From: Planctomycetaceae bacterium
GTDB taxonomy: Bacteria > Planctomycetota > Phycisphaerae > UBA1845 > UTPLA1
Length of the DNA: 47,617 nt
Assembly: GCA_011525745.1 (NCBI GenBank)
Contig: WYBU01000042.1
Coordinates: 1-47,617 of the forward strand
Direction of reading: 5' to 3'
Of the stretch, positions 34,700-43,698 are shown piece after piece; position 1 is the stretch's first letter; every line of letters starts with the position of its first letter. The position numbers and the translations under genes were made by a program. The notes beneath the pieces were generated by a model. It was given only the letters and a program-made list of their open reading frames with translations. It made no database searches and was not told the DNA's origin.

Positions 34700-36202
34700 A
34701 TGCCTACCAACGCTTCCGCCGCCGTTGAGTCACTCGAACCGAAAGCCGTCTGGCAGTTCTTCGCCGGCATGGCCGCCGTGCCGCGGCCATCCAAGCAGGA
34801 GCAGCGCATCCGCGCCCACGTTCGCAAGGTCGCCGAGTCGCACGGCTTCAAGGTCAAGGAAGACGCCGTCGGCAACATGCTCATCGAAGTGCCCGCCAGC
34901 CCCGGCTGCGAGAAGGCCTCCATCATCGTGCTTCAGGGTCATCTCGACATGGTCTGCGAAAAGAACAGCGGCACGACGCACGATTTCGACAAGGACCCCA
35001 TCCGCCTCGTGCTCGACCGCGACGAAAACGGCGAGCAGATCGTCCGCGCCGACGGCACCACGCTCGGCGCCGACAACGGCATCGGCGTGTCGCTCGCCTT
35101 CGCCGCGGCGACCTCGCGCGACGTCGTGCACGGTCCGCTCGAAATCCTCTGCACCGTCGATGAGGAACAGGGCCTCTCCGGTGCGAAGGTCATCGCCCCC
35201 GATTTCTTCAAGGGCCGCCGGCTGCTCAACCTCGACTCCGAGGAAGACGACGCGCTTTACATCGGCTGCGCCGGCGGCTGCGACACGACGCTGACCTGGA
35301 CGCTGCCGACCGCCCCGCCGCCCGCCGGCAGCGAACTGCTGCGCGTGACCGTCTCCGGCCTGCGCGGCGGGCACTCCGGGGCGGAGATTCACCTCAACCG
35401 CGCCAACGCCATCAAGCTGCTGGTCCTTACGCTGACGGCGGCGGGTGATTTGTCGCTGCGGCTGGCGGCCATAAACGGCGGCAGCAAGCGCAACGCCATC
35501 CCGCGCGAGGCGACGGCGCTGCTGGCGGCGCCGGCCGGCACGCGAGAAAAGCTCGCCGCGGCCGCCCGCGACGTGCAGGCGGAATGCGCGCGATACGACG
35601 GCGAGGAGAAGTGCTCGATCCGCATCGAAGCCGCAAAGGCGCAGGACGTCGCCGCCGTGGCCGGTGCGGCCGATACGAGCCGCGTGCTCACCGGAATCAT
35701 CGGCCTGCCGCACGGCGTGCTGGCGGTCGTGCCCGAGATCGCCGGACTGGTTCAGACGTCCAACGGCACGACGACGGTTCAGTCGGAACCGGCGGCCGGC
35801 AAGTTGCGAGTGATTGTCGGCTGTCTGTCGCGCAGCTCGTCGCGCCCGCAGCTCGATGCCACGGCGCGGCAGATTCGCGCCATCGCGGCGCTGGCCGGCG
35901 CCGAAGCGACGACGGACAACGGCTATCCGGGCTGGTCGCCGAACATAAAAAGCCCGACGCTGGCGGCGTGCCGGCGCGTGTATGAACGCGTTTTCGGCAA
36001 GGCGCCGCGCGTAACGGCGATTCACGCCGGGCTGGAGTGCGGCATCATCGGCGAGCGCATGGGCGAAGGCGCGATGGACATGGTGTCGTTCGGCCCCAAC
36101 ATCAAAGGCGCTCACAGCCCCGACGAGCGCGTCGAAGTCGCCAGCGTGCGGCGCATGTACGATTACATCGTGGCGGTGCTGGGGGAACTGGCGAAGGCGT
36201 AA
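34700..36202 (+). CDS. pepD: Aminoacyl-histidine dipeptidase (M20 family)
   Basis: 500 residues; GGAGGAAACC before the ATG at 34700. Metal-binding and catalytic residues: GHLDMVCEKNSG (H and D), LGADNGIGV (bridging Asp), CTVDEEQGLSGA (catalytic Glu-Glu), LDSEEDDALYIGCAGG, and the C-terminal IHAGLECGIIGERMG. The lid domain reads LRGGHSGAEIHLNRANAIKLL. Cytosolic zinc dipeptidase of broad specificity, and length fits PepD well. A TACAAT box lies at 34666-34671. Confidence 0.95.
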   Translation: MPTNASAAVESLEPKAVWQFFAGMAAVPRPSKQEQRIRAHVRKVAESHGFKVKEDAVGNMLIEVPASPGCEKASIIVLQGHLDMVCEKNSGTTHDFDKDPIRLVLDRDENGEQIVRADGTTLGADNGIGVSLAFAAATSRDVVHGPLEILCTVDEEQGLSGAKVIAPDFFKGRRLLNLDSEEDDALYIGCAGGCDTTLTWTLPTAPPPAGSELLRVTVSGLRGGHSGAEIHLNRANAIKLLVLTLTAAGDLSLRLAAINGGSKRNAIPREATALLAAPAGTREKLAAAARDVQAECARYDGEEKCSIRIEAAKAQDVAAVAGAADTSRVLTGIIGLPHGVLAVVPEIAGLVQTSNGTTTVQSEPAAGKLRVIVGCLSRSSSRPQLDATARQIRAIAALAGAEATTDNGYPGWSPNIKSPTLAACRRVYERVFGKAPRVTAIHAGLECGIIGERMGEGAMDMVSFGPNIKGAHSPDERVEVASVRRMYDYIVAVLGELAKA

Positions 36203-36310
36203 GCGTCGAAAAGTCGAAACGTCGAAACGTCAAAACAAGGGAACAGGGAACAGGGAACAGAAGAAAGGCACGAAGGCACGTAGGCACGTAGGCACGAAGG
36301 GGAAGAAGAG
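36203..36310 (+). repeat. Short-period repeat patch directly after pepD
   Basis: cgtcgaaaagtcgaaacgtc, gggaacagggaacagggaac, ggcacgaaggcacgtaggca: three successive microsatellite-like arrays with unit lengths of about 8, 8 and 9 bases. Confidence 0.8.
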
Positions 36311-36339
36311 CGCGACAAGGCTGCTCGCACGTAGGGTAA

Positions 36340-36573
36340 GGAGGAATGGGCGAAGCGGTGACGGGCAAGTCCGTGCCAGCGCGGGAAGGTTGGCGCGTCC
36401 ATGTCGTCCACGGACACGCTGCGGTGCGCGGGACTGGATTCCCGCCTGCGCGGGAATGACCGAACCATGGGCTGAAAGCCCGTGCCACGCGGAACTGATT
36501 TCCCGCCTGCGCGGGAATGACGGCTCTTCTCTGAAAGCTGATGGCTGATGGCTTACGGTCCGCACAGCGGACC
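36340..36573 (+). repeat. Composite repeat element with two dRS3-like palindromes, copy A
   Basis: Order: gggcaagtccgtgccagcgc (36364), tccatgtcgtccacgg, attcccgcctgcgcgggaat (36438-36457), gggctgaaagcccgtgccac (36469), tttcccgcctgcgcgggaat (36499-36518), gaaagctgatggctgatggc, ggtccgcacagcggacc (36557-36573). The same block order around a palindrome is found at 43188-43354 and, inverted, at 34390-34530. Confidence 0.8.
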
Positions 36574-36593
36574 CTACGGGCTGACGGCTCCTT

Positions 36594-37664
<1,071 letters not shown>

Positions 37665-37692
37665 GGGTGGGGCGGTCGGCACGCAAGGCCCG

Positions 37693-37835
37693 ATGTGCGG
37701 ACGATCAGCCATCAGCCATCAGCTTCAAGCAGTTGTCAGTTGCCAGTTGTCAGCGCGCCGTCTTGTATCTCAAATCTCAAGTCTGAAATCAGAGATTTTA
37801 AATCTGAAATTCCACGATTCCTTCGTCGCTCTCCG
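37693..37835 (-). repeat. ~140-bp composite repeat, copy 2
   Basis: tgtgcggacgatcagccatc, array to agcttcaag, agttgtcagttgccagttgtcagc, gcgccgtcttgtatctcaa, agagattttaaatctgaa, ttccttcgtcgctc. Block for block the same as 33067-33215. Confidence 0.8.
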
Positions 37836-37887
37836 CCCCTGCGCGGGCGCCGCTTTCCGCCATTCCCTGATCCCTTTTTTCGACTTT

Positions 37888-38862
37888 TCACAACGCCTGC
37901 AACGTCGGCAGGAATTCGATCAGCTCCTGAATCGTAACGACCGCCAGAACGGCCAGGCCCGCGGTGCCGAGCGTGGTCGCGCCGATGGCGTGCTCCGGCT
38001 TCGGCTCCTTGAGGATCAGCACGGCCGATGCGCCGGCCATCAGCGCCGCCGCCACCGCGGGGAACCACAGGAACAGCCCGGCGTCGACGACCGCGGCCAG
38101 CCCGGTGACGATCAGCGTGGCGAGATTGGTCCGCGGCTCCGTCAGGCCGATCCGCTGGGCGAACTGCGACACGATGAGCGTATAGAAGATGCCCGAAAGC
38201 GCCGCGACGATCCAGGACTGTCCCGGCCATTGTCGGATTTCGAGGAAGTGATGCATTCCGGCCAGCCACGACAGGATAATCAAGCCGTTGCGTGCCAGGT
38301 AGAACCGCAGCGCCACCAGCCGATGGACCGGCGTCTCTTCGGCCTCGATCGATTTCATCGTGACGAGCGGGACCGCCTCGGGCGTTTCGCCTTCGTCGGC
38401 CTTCTGCTCTTCCGGCAGCGCTTCACCCACGACGGCGTGACGCACGCGCATCCGGTAGTAGCCCAGCCGCAGATGCTGTTCGGGGTCGAGCACTCCTTCG
38501 ACGATGCGAAGCTGATCGATCCACGTTCCGGTCTTGCTGCCCAGATCGCCGATCGTCACCGCGCCGTGATGATCCACCTTGATCCAGCAGTGGACGGCGT
38601 CGAGTCCGCCGTCGGGCAGCCGCAGCCAGCCGCCCTCCTCCGCGCCCAGCACCAGCTCCTCGTTGATGGGAACGACGTACTGCTCACCCAGGAAGCGCGG
38701 GCCTTCGACGACTTCGAGGATGGCGCGGCGCCGCTCCTTTTGGGGACCGGCGTACTCCAGCGTCATTTCGCGCTCGCACGCCGGACAGCGCAGGGCGACG
38801 ACGACGTCGATCCCGCCGGCTTCCATCGTATGACCGCACGCACATCGAACTTGAATCGGCAT
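37888..38862 (-). CDS. Zinc-ribbon/FHA protein with four membrane helices
   Basis: 324 residues. The N-terminal ribbon has CACG (7-10) and CPAC (31-34). An FHA-like domain follows: ELVLGAEEGGWLRLPDGGLD, AVHCWIKV, GDLGSKTGTWIDQLR. Strictly, the usual FHA Arg is not evident and Ser-x-x-His is AVHC, so phosphopeptide binding may be weakened. Residues ~205-322 hold four membrane helices. It is convergent with moxR, with a composite repeat between the two. Domain order is the reverse of the 33392 protein's simple FHA-helix layout. Role in signalling is inferred. Confidence 0.75.
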   Translation of the reverse strand: MPIQVRCACGHTMEAGGIDVVVALRCPACEREMTLEYAGPQKERRRAILEVVEGPRFLGEQYVVPINEELVLGAEEGGWLRLPDGGLDAVHCWIKVDHHGAVTIGDLGSKTGTWIDQLRIVEGVLDPEQHLRLGYYRMRVRHAVVGEALPEEQKADEGETPEAVPLVTMKSIEAEETPVHRLVALRFYLARNGLIILSWLAGMHHFLEIRQWPGQSWIVAALSGIFYTLIVSQFAQRIGLTEPRTNLATLIVTGLAAVVDAGLFLWFPAVAAALMAGASAVLILKEPKPEHAIGATTLGTAGLAVLAVVTIQELIEFLPTLQAL

Positions 38863-39182
38863 GGCGGGGGTAGTCTAAGCGTTGCGCGGTGAATCGGGAA
38901 AACCGGGCGCCGACTCCGGCCACGGGGCCGAAGCGGGATTCCGCGGTCGGCGGGGTGATAAAAAGGCCAGCGTCCGGAGCGCGTCGGGGGGAAACGCGCG
39001 ATGCCGAAGCCGCTGGCCGTGAATCAGCGCAATCCGAGTTCTTGATACTATGTCAAACGTCCGAATTCGTCAAGCCGCTATTTGGGGGAACATCCCAGCA
39101 ACATTCAACAACGCGCGGCGGCCGGCGCCGCCGGTGTGTCGCGCTTTGTTGCGTCCGCGCCGCGATCGCGTATTGTGTCGCG
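38863..39182. other. Divergent intergenic region, no gene recognised
   Basis: 320 bases between two divergent genes, so promoters for both are expected here, but I see no clear -10/-35 pair. The codons preceding 39183 in the glycosyltransferase frame are not family-like. Confidence 0.4.
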
Positions 39183-40334
39183 ATGCTTCGAATCCTCCAC
39201 GTGGTTCAGTCGCTTGATCCAGCCTGGGGCGGCATCGCGCGCGTCCTGCCCGAATTGGCCGCGGGTCTGACGCAACATGGTGTCCGCTCGATAGTTGCAA
39301 CTTTGGCAGGGGGCCGTTACGGAACACCCGCCGACGTGCCGGACGTTGATGTGCAGGCGTTTTCAGCCTCGGATGGAAGGCTTGGACGCTCGGCAGGTTT
39401 TGCGCGGGCGATCAAATCGGTGGTCGGCGAAGCCGATGTCGTTCACTTGCATGGTTTGTGGACGTTTCAAAACTGGAAAGCCGCCGCCGCAGCGCGCCAT
39501 AAGGGTAAACCCTATGTCGTCACGCCGCACAGCATGATGATGCCGTGGGCGTGGCAGCGCTCGCGTTTGAGAAAACGCGTCGCCGGCTGGCTGTTCGAGC
39601 ACCGCAACCTGCGCCAGGCTGCCTGTCTTCATGCCCTGGCCGATGGCGAGGCCGAGGAGATGCGGCGGCTGGGGTTTAATAGCCGAATCGAAATAATTCC
39701 AAACGGGCTTTGGCCCCAGCAGTACGCGTCACTGCCGCCCGCCGACGATCTGATCGCCGCCCATCCGCGGCTCGCCGATCGACGCTGGATGCTTTTCCTA
39801 TCGCGCATTCATCCGCAGAAGGGCATCGTGCCGCTGATGCAGGCGTGTCTCGACGAGGCGCGCAGCGCGGCCAAGTGGCAGCTTGTCGTCGCCGGGCCGG
39901 ATGAGATCGGACTGCGCCGCGTGCTCGAAGCGGCGGTGGCGCGCAAGGGATTGTCCGACCGCGTGACGTTTCTCGGCATGCTCGATCGCCGCCAGGTGCT
40001 GGCGGCGCTGGGGCGTGCGTCGGCGTTCCTTCAGCCGAGTTTCAGCGAGGGGCTGAGCATGTCGATTCTCGAAGCCGCCGCCGCCGGCGTGCCGCTGCTG
40101 ATCTCGCCGGCCTGCAACCTGCCCGAGGTGGCCGCCCGTGGGGCGGGGCTGATCGTTGATCCGGACCGCCGCAGCATCGCGTCGGGGCTGCGCCGGCTGC
40201 TGGAGCTTGACGAGCCGCGGCGGGCCGCGATGGGCGAAGCGGCCCGCGCTCTCGTTCGCGAGCGCTTCTCGTGGGAAGCGTTGCTGCCGCGCTACGCCGC
40301 GTGGTACACGTCGATAGCCCGCCGGCGTGGTTAA
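39183..40334 (+). CDS. GT4 family glycosyltransferase
   Basis: 383 residues from the ATG at 39183, where MLRILHVVQSLDPAWGGIAR gives the standard GT4 start. N-terminal Rossmann domain with VVHLHGLWTFQNWKAA and PYVVTPHSMMMPWAW. C-terminal GT-B domain with IEIIPNGL, LFLSRIHPQKGI, ASAFLQPSFSEGLSMSILEAAAAGVPLLIS (E-x7-E). Uses a nucleotide sugar to extend a cell-surface polysaccharide; sugar unknown. It is isolated, not in a polysaccharide operon. Confidence 0.92.
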   Translation: MLRILHVVQSLDPAWGGIARVLPELAAGLTQHGVRSIVATLAGGRYGTPADVPDVDVQAFSASDGRLGRSAGFARAIKSVVGEADVVHLHGLWTFQNWKAAAAARHKGKPYVVTPHSMMMPWAWQRSRLRKRVAGWLFEHRNLRQAACLHALADGEAEEMRRLGFNSRIEIIPNGLWPQQYASLPPADDLIAAHPRLADRRWMLFLSRIHPQKGIVPLMQACLDEARSAAKWQLVVAGPDEIGLRRVLEAAVARKGLSDRVTFLGMLDRRQVLAALGRASAFLQPSFSEGLSMSILEAAAAGVPLLISPACNLPEVAARGAGLIVDPDRRSIASGLRRLLELDEPRRAAMGEAARALVRERFSWEALLPRYAAWYTSIARRRG

Positions 40335-40386
40335 CGAGGGCCGGCGTGGTTGTTCGGGCCGTTCGCATCCAATGCATCGCGCGCTG

Positions 40387-40424
40387 CGGGCATTCCGCCC
40401 GCGCGAACGGGCTACAAGCCCGTT
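40387..40424. repeat. Two adjacent hairpin repeats downstream of the glycosyltransferase
   Basis: gcgggcattccgcccgc then aacgggctacaagcccgtt; both are inverted repeats, the second related to the gggct..agcccgt family. They may act in transcript ends, but there is no T-run. Confidence 0.6.
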
Positions 40425-40506
40425 TCACGCGACTTTCAAACGATGCGTCGATTCTGACCGGCGCAACCGCCTGATCCGGCGTGCAATTCACGCGCATTTC
40501 GAGGTA

Positions 40507-40533
40507 TTGAACTCTTGACCGATGCGTTACACT
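40507..40533 (+). promoter_or_regulatory. Weak candidate promoter for the gene at 40612
   Basis: TTGAAC at 40507-40512 and TACACT at 40528-40533, spacer 15 bases. Shorter than ideal. Confidence 0.25.
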
Positions 40534-40611
40534 GCACGATTGTCGCGCGTGGAGGGGCCTTGCACGCGCATGGCCCGGCGCCGCGATAACCCTTGAAGTT
40601 GGGGGTAACCC

Positions 40612-41205
40612 ATGAAGAATTCATCCCGCCGACTGCGCCCCGCCCTGATGTTCTGCGCCTTGCTGGCGTTGCCCGGCGCGAGTTGCAACATCGACATCGA
40701 CGAGCTGGAAGATCTGCTCGAAGACATCGAGATCAACATCAATAACGCCGTCAACACGATTCAGACGCGCGATCCGCGTCAGATCACGCTGCCCCAACCG
40801 GTCGTCGACCGCGGCGACACGATCATCATCAACCAGGACGTCAACGTTATCGTCGACGTCAGCAACCAGCTCGTCGTCGCGGAGCTGCCCGACATCACGC
40901 TCATCGGCTTCGAGAACATCACCGGCTTCGACATCTACATTCAATATCTCGTTGACGGCGTGTTGCAGGGGGTGTTCGTCTTTGACGGTGAAACGCTGCT
41001 GTTGGAGTACCCCTGCCTCGCGGACATCCAGTTGCTCAGCGAAGAGGACTTCGACGTGTTCAGCGGCATCTTTATTCAGGAATTCGACCTCAGCGGCGTG
41101 CTGCTGTTGAACCCGTTCGATTTCGAATGTGGGCAGGCCGTGATTCTGACCATCGATCCGTTTTCGGTCTCGGCCTCGACCGAGATCATCGAATTGGCGC
41201 CCTGA
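40612..41205 (+). CDS. Predicted acidic lipoprotein, unknown function
   Basis: 197 residues; GGGGGTAACCC before the ATG. Lipoprotein signal PALMFCALLALPGASC. The mature protein is strikingly acidic and rich in Ile/Val/Asp: IDIDELEDLLEDIEININNA, then strands such as DTIIINQDVNVIVDVSNQLV and FVFDGETLLLEYPCLADIQL. Four Cys overall. The alternating pattern suggests a beta-rich extracytoplasmic protein, possibly metal-binding. No family recognised. Confidence 0.65.
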   Translation: MKNSSRRLRPALMFCALLALPGASCNIDIDELEDLLEDIEININNAVNTIQTRDPRQITLPQPVVDRGDTIIINQDVNVIVDVSNQLVVAELPDITLIGFENITGFDIYIQYLVDGVLQGVFVFDGETLLLEYPCLADIQLLSEEDFDVFSGIFIQEFDLSGVLLLNPFDFECGQAVILTIDPFSVSASTEIIELAP

Positions 41206-41252
41206 CCGCCATCCACTGCATTGCCGGATTCCGCCGGACGAACAACGACGCC

Positions 41253-41801
41253 ATGGCGAACCAACCCGCACATCCATCGCCGCCGGATCTGGCGGAGCTG
41301 TGCCGGGGGCTTTTCGACGCCCCGGCGACCGCGCCGCGCGGCGCTCCCGTATCCGCCGAGCAGTTGCCCGAGCCGGCTCGCTTTCTGCTGGTTCATGATG
41401 AGCACATGACGTTGCGCCTGGAGCAGCACTTCGGAGCGGCCGTGCGGCTGCGGGTGCTGGCGGATCACCTCGAAGGCCGATCCTATCGCCGGCGGATCGT
41501 GCTGACTCCCGATGGCCATGACCGCATCGTCGAATTGGGCGTCGTGCGTATTCGGCTCGATCGTCTGCCGGACGCCGTGCGTGGCGAAGTGCTGTCGAAG
41601 TCCGCCCCGCTGGGCGACATCCTGACGCGCCACGGCGTCATGACGCACGTCCGGCCGCAAGCCTATTATCGATTTGACGCCGCCGATCCGGCGTTGGCGC
41701 CATTAAGCGCCGCGGGCGGCGCGGAACGGTTCGGCCGCGTGGCGACGATCGATTGCGATGGTCGGCCGGCGATCGAGCTGTTGGAAATCATCGCGGTGTA
41801 G
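41253..41801 (+). CDS. Chorismate lyase-like (UbiC/DUF98 family) protein
   Basis: 182 residues from the ATG at 41253. The chorismate-lyase fold pattern is visible: RFLLVHDEHMTLRLEQHFG, SYRRRIVLTPDG, IVELGVVRIRLDRLPDAVR, KSAPLGDILTRHGV, and the late GRVATIDCDGRPAIELLEI. UbiC-type enzymes remove pyruvate from chorismate to give 4-hydroxybenzoate, and relatives give other hydroxybenzoates. The strategic Arg and Glu seem conserved (R in SYRRR, E in IVELG), but similarity is remote. The gene precedes a flavin-dependent halogenase-like gene by 47 bases, in the same direction, suggesting an aromatic-metabolite pair. Confidence 0.72.
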   Translation: MANQPAHPSPPDLAELCRGLFDAPATAPRGAPVSAEQLPEPARFLLVHDEHMTLRLEQHFGAAVRLRVLADHLEGRSYRRRIVLTPDGHDRIVELGVVRIRLDRLPDAVRGEVLSKSAPLGDILTRHGVMTHVRPQAYYRFDAADPALAPLSAAGGAERFGRVATIDCDGRPAIELLEIIAV

Positions 41802-41818
41802 GGTCCGCACAGCGGCCC
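41802..41818 (+). repeat. 17-bp palindrome family, near-perfect copy
   Basis: ggtccgcacagcggccc, directly after the stop of the chorismate-lyase-like gene. Other copies are 36557-36573 (perfect), 43338-43354 and, reversed, 33067-33083. Confidence 0.7.
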
Positions 41819-41848
41819 ATACTCGGCTGTTGGGATGACGGGCGGGTT

Positions 41849-43171
41849 ATGAGCGAATCTTTCGATTGCGTCATCATCGGCGGCGGGCCGGCCGGCTCGA
41901 CGTGTGCGACGGTGCTGGCCGATCACGGCCGCCGCGTGCTGGTGGTGGAGCGTGCGCCGTATCCGCGTTTTCACATCGGCGAGTCGCTGATGCCCGAGAC
42001 CTACTGGGTATTCCGGCGCATCGGCATGTTGGACAAGCTCAAGAACAGCCCGTTCGTCCGCAAGTACAGCGTGCAGTTCGTCGCGCCGACGGGCAAGGAG
42101 TCGGCCCCGTTCTATTTCGACGAGCGCAACCCGCATGAGTGCTCGGTGACGTGGCAGGTGCTGCGCAGCGAATTCGACCGCATGATGCTCGACAACGCCG
42201 CCGAGCACGGCGCCGTGACATGGCAGCCGGCCAACGTCGCCGACGTCCTGCTCGAGCCGTCGCCGCGCCACGGGCTGCCGCGCGCCACGGGCGTGGTAGT
42301 CGAACGGGAGGACGGCCGGCGCGTCGAGGTCCGCGCCCCGGTCGTGGTCGACGCCACGGGAATGAACGCCATGCTCTCGCGGCGCCTGGGAATTCGATTG
42401 CCCGATCCCAAGCTGCGCAAGGCGGCGGTGTTCGCGCACTATCGCGGCGCTTATCGCGATCCCAATCCGCGCGACGAGGGGGCGACGCTGATTCTGTCGG
42501 TGCAGGGGCAGCGCGGCTGGCTCTGGTACATCCCGCTGCCGGACGACGTGGTATCGGTGGGCGTGGTCGGCGATCTGGAGTATCTCATCGACGGCCGCGG
42601 CGAGCCGGAGCAGACGCTGGATGAGGAGATTGTGCGCTGCCCGTTCATCGTGCCGCGCCTGGCGCATGCGACGCGCGTTTCGCCGGTGCACGTGCTGTCG
42701 GATTTTTCGTACAACGCCAAGGTCTGCGCCGGCGACGGCTGGGTGCTGATCGGCGACGCGTTCACGTTCCTCGATCCGATGTACTCCTCGGGCGTGCTGC
42801 TGGCGCTGCGGTCTGGCGAGGCCGCGGCCGATGCGATTCACGCGGCGCTGCACGTCGGCGACACGTCGGCCGCCGCGCTGGGGGCGTGGGGCGAGCGGTT
42901 CTACGACGGCGTGCAGGCCATCCGCAAGATGGTGTATGCGTTCTACACGCCGGGTTTCTCGTTCAGCAAGTTCGTCCGCGCCCATCCGGACTGCAAGGAC
43001 AAGGTGACGGAGATTCTCATCGGCGACGTGTTCCGCCCCGAGGTGCACGACGTTTTTGGGCCGATGGGCCGGTATTTCCAGGTTCCCGAGTCGATTCGGC
43101 TGGAGTCGCCGGCGCCGTCCGCCGCACGGCAGGTTGACGCGCGAACGTGCGATGAGCGGCAGGGTGAGTGA
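41849..43171 (+). CDS. FAD-dependent oxidoreductase, flavin-dependent halogenase-like
   Basis: 440 residues from the ATG at 41849. FAD-binding GGGPAGS (11-17), then ERAPYPRFHIGESLMPETY, a conserved Lys in SPFVRKYSVQF (K72) at the place of the halogenase lysine, the WxWxIP halogenase signature in GWLWYIPL, VDATGMNAMLSRRLG, and the second FAD motif VLIGDAFTFLDPMYSSGVLLAL. The whole matches bacterial phenolic/CndH-type flavin halogenases rather than plain monooxygenases, although geranylgeranyl-reductase-like relatives share most of it. It would need a flavin reductase, which is not in this window. With the neighbour at 41253 it may modify a chorismate-derived aromatic. Confidence 0.8.
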   Translation: MSESFDCVIIGGGPAGSTCATVLADHGRRVLVVERAPYPRFHIGESLMPETYWVFRRIGMLDKLKNSPFVRKYSVQFVAPTGKESAPFYFDERNPHECSVTWQVLRSEFDRMMLDNAAEHGAVTWQPANVADVLLEPSPRHGLPRATGVVVEREDGRRVEVRAPVVVDATGMNAMLSRRLGIRLPDPKLRKAAVFAHYRGAYRDPNPRDEGATLILSVQGQRGWLWYIPLPDDVVSVGVVGDLEYLIDGRGEPEQTLDEEIVRCPFIVPRLAHATRVSPVHVLSDFSYNAKVCAGDGWVLIGDAFTFLDPMYSSGVLLALRSGEAAADAIHAALHVGDTSAAALGAWGERFYDGVQAIRKMVYAFYTPGFSFSKFVRAHPDCKDKVTEILIGDVFRPEVHDVFGPMGRYFQVPESIRLESPAPSAARQVDARTCDERQGE

Positions 43172-43187
43172 CAATGTATTGCCCGGC

Positions 43188-43354
43188 GTCCAAAGTGCGT
43201 CCGCGCGTCGTCCAGGTCGTCCGCTGTCGCGCCCCAGCGACGGCGACGCGGCTGACCGGATTCCCGCCTGCGCGGGAATGACGCATCATGGCCGAAAGCT
43301 GATGGCCGATGGTGCGTACAGCGGACGCTACTGGCTCGGTCCGCACAGCCGACC
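43188..43354 (+). repeat. Composite repeat element with dRS3-like palindrome, copy B
   Basis: cgtcgtccaggtcgtccg, then attcccgcctgcgcgggaat (43260-43279), then gaaagctgatggccgatgg, then ggtccgcacagccgacc (43338-43354). The order equals copy A at 36340-36573. It fills the halogenase-DUF3311 gap. Confidence 0.78.
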
Positions 43355-43452
43355 CTGCTCGGTTTCCCCCTTGCGACGCACGCTGTTCCTCGGCCACAAT
43401 TCGCGCCGCTGAGTATCGAGGCGTGCGCCGGCGTCCGGAGATTTCCCCTTCC

Positions 43453-43698
43453 ATGAAATACGTCATTTACGCCCTCCTGCTGCTGCTGATCGTGCTGCAT
43501 CAGGACTTCTGGAACTGGCACCGCTACGAACCGCTGATCTTCGGCTTCATTCCCGTCGGATTGGCCCATCACGTCGGCATCTCCCTCGCGGCCGCCGTCG
43601 TCGGCGGACTGGCCGTGAAGTATTGCTGGCCCGCCGGCGTCGACGTTGCCGATTCGGCCCGCGCCGCGAACACGCCCGAGCGAAAGGGCCGCGCATGA
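43453..43698 (+). CDS. DUF3311-like small membrane subunit of a sodium:solute symporter
   Basis: 81 residues from the ATG at 43453. Two membrane helices (about 3-17 and 32-56) with HQDFWNWHRYEPLIFGFIPV, close to the DUF3311/small-subunit pattern (P-x-x-x-x-x-EP-x-x-x-G-x-P). It overlaps the symporter start by 4 bases (ATGA), like the small-subunit/large-subunit pairs of SSS transporters. Confidence 0.8.
   Translation: MKYVIYALLLLLIVLHQDFWNWHRYEPLIFGFIPVGLAHHVGISLAAAVVGGLAVKYCWPAGVDVADSARAANTPERKGRA

Noticed and set aside
38889..39182. 98-residue N-terminal extension of the glycosyltransferase
   Set aside because: The family starts at MLRILHVVQSL; upstream codons show no conservation-like features.
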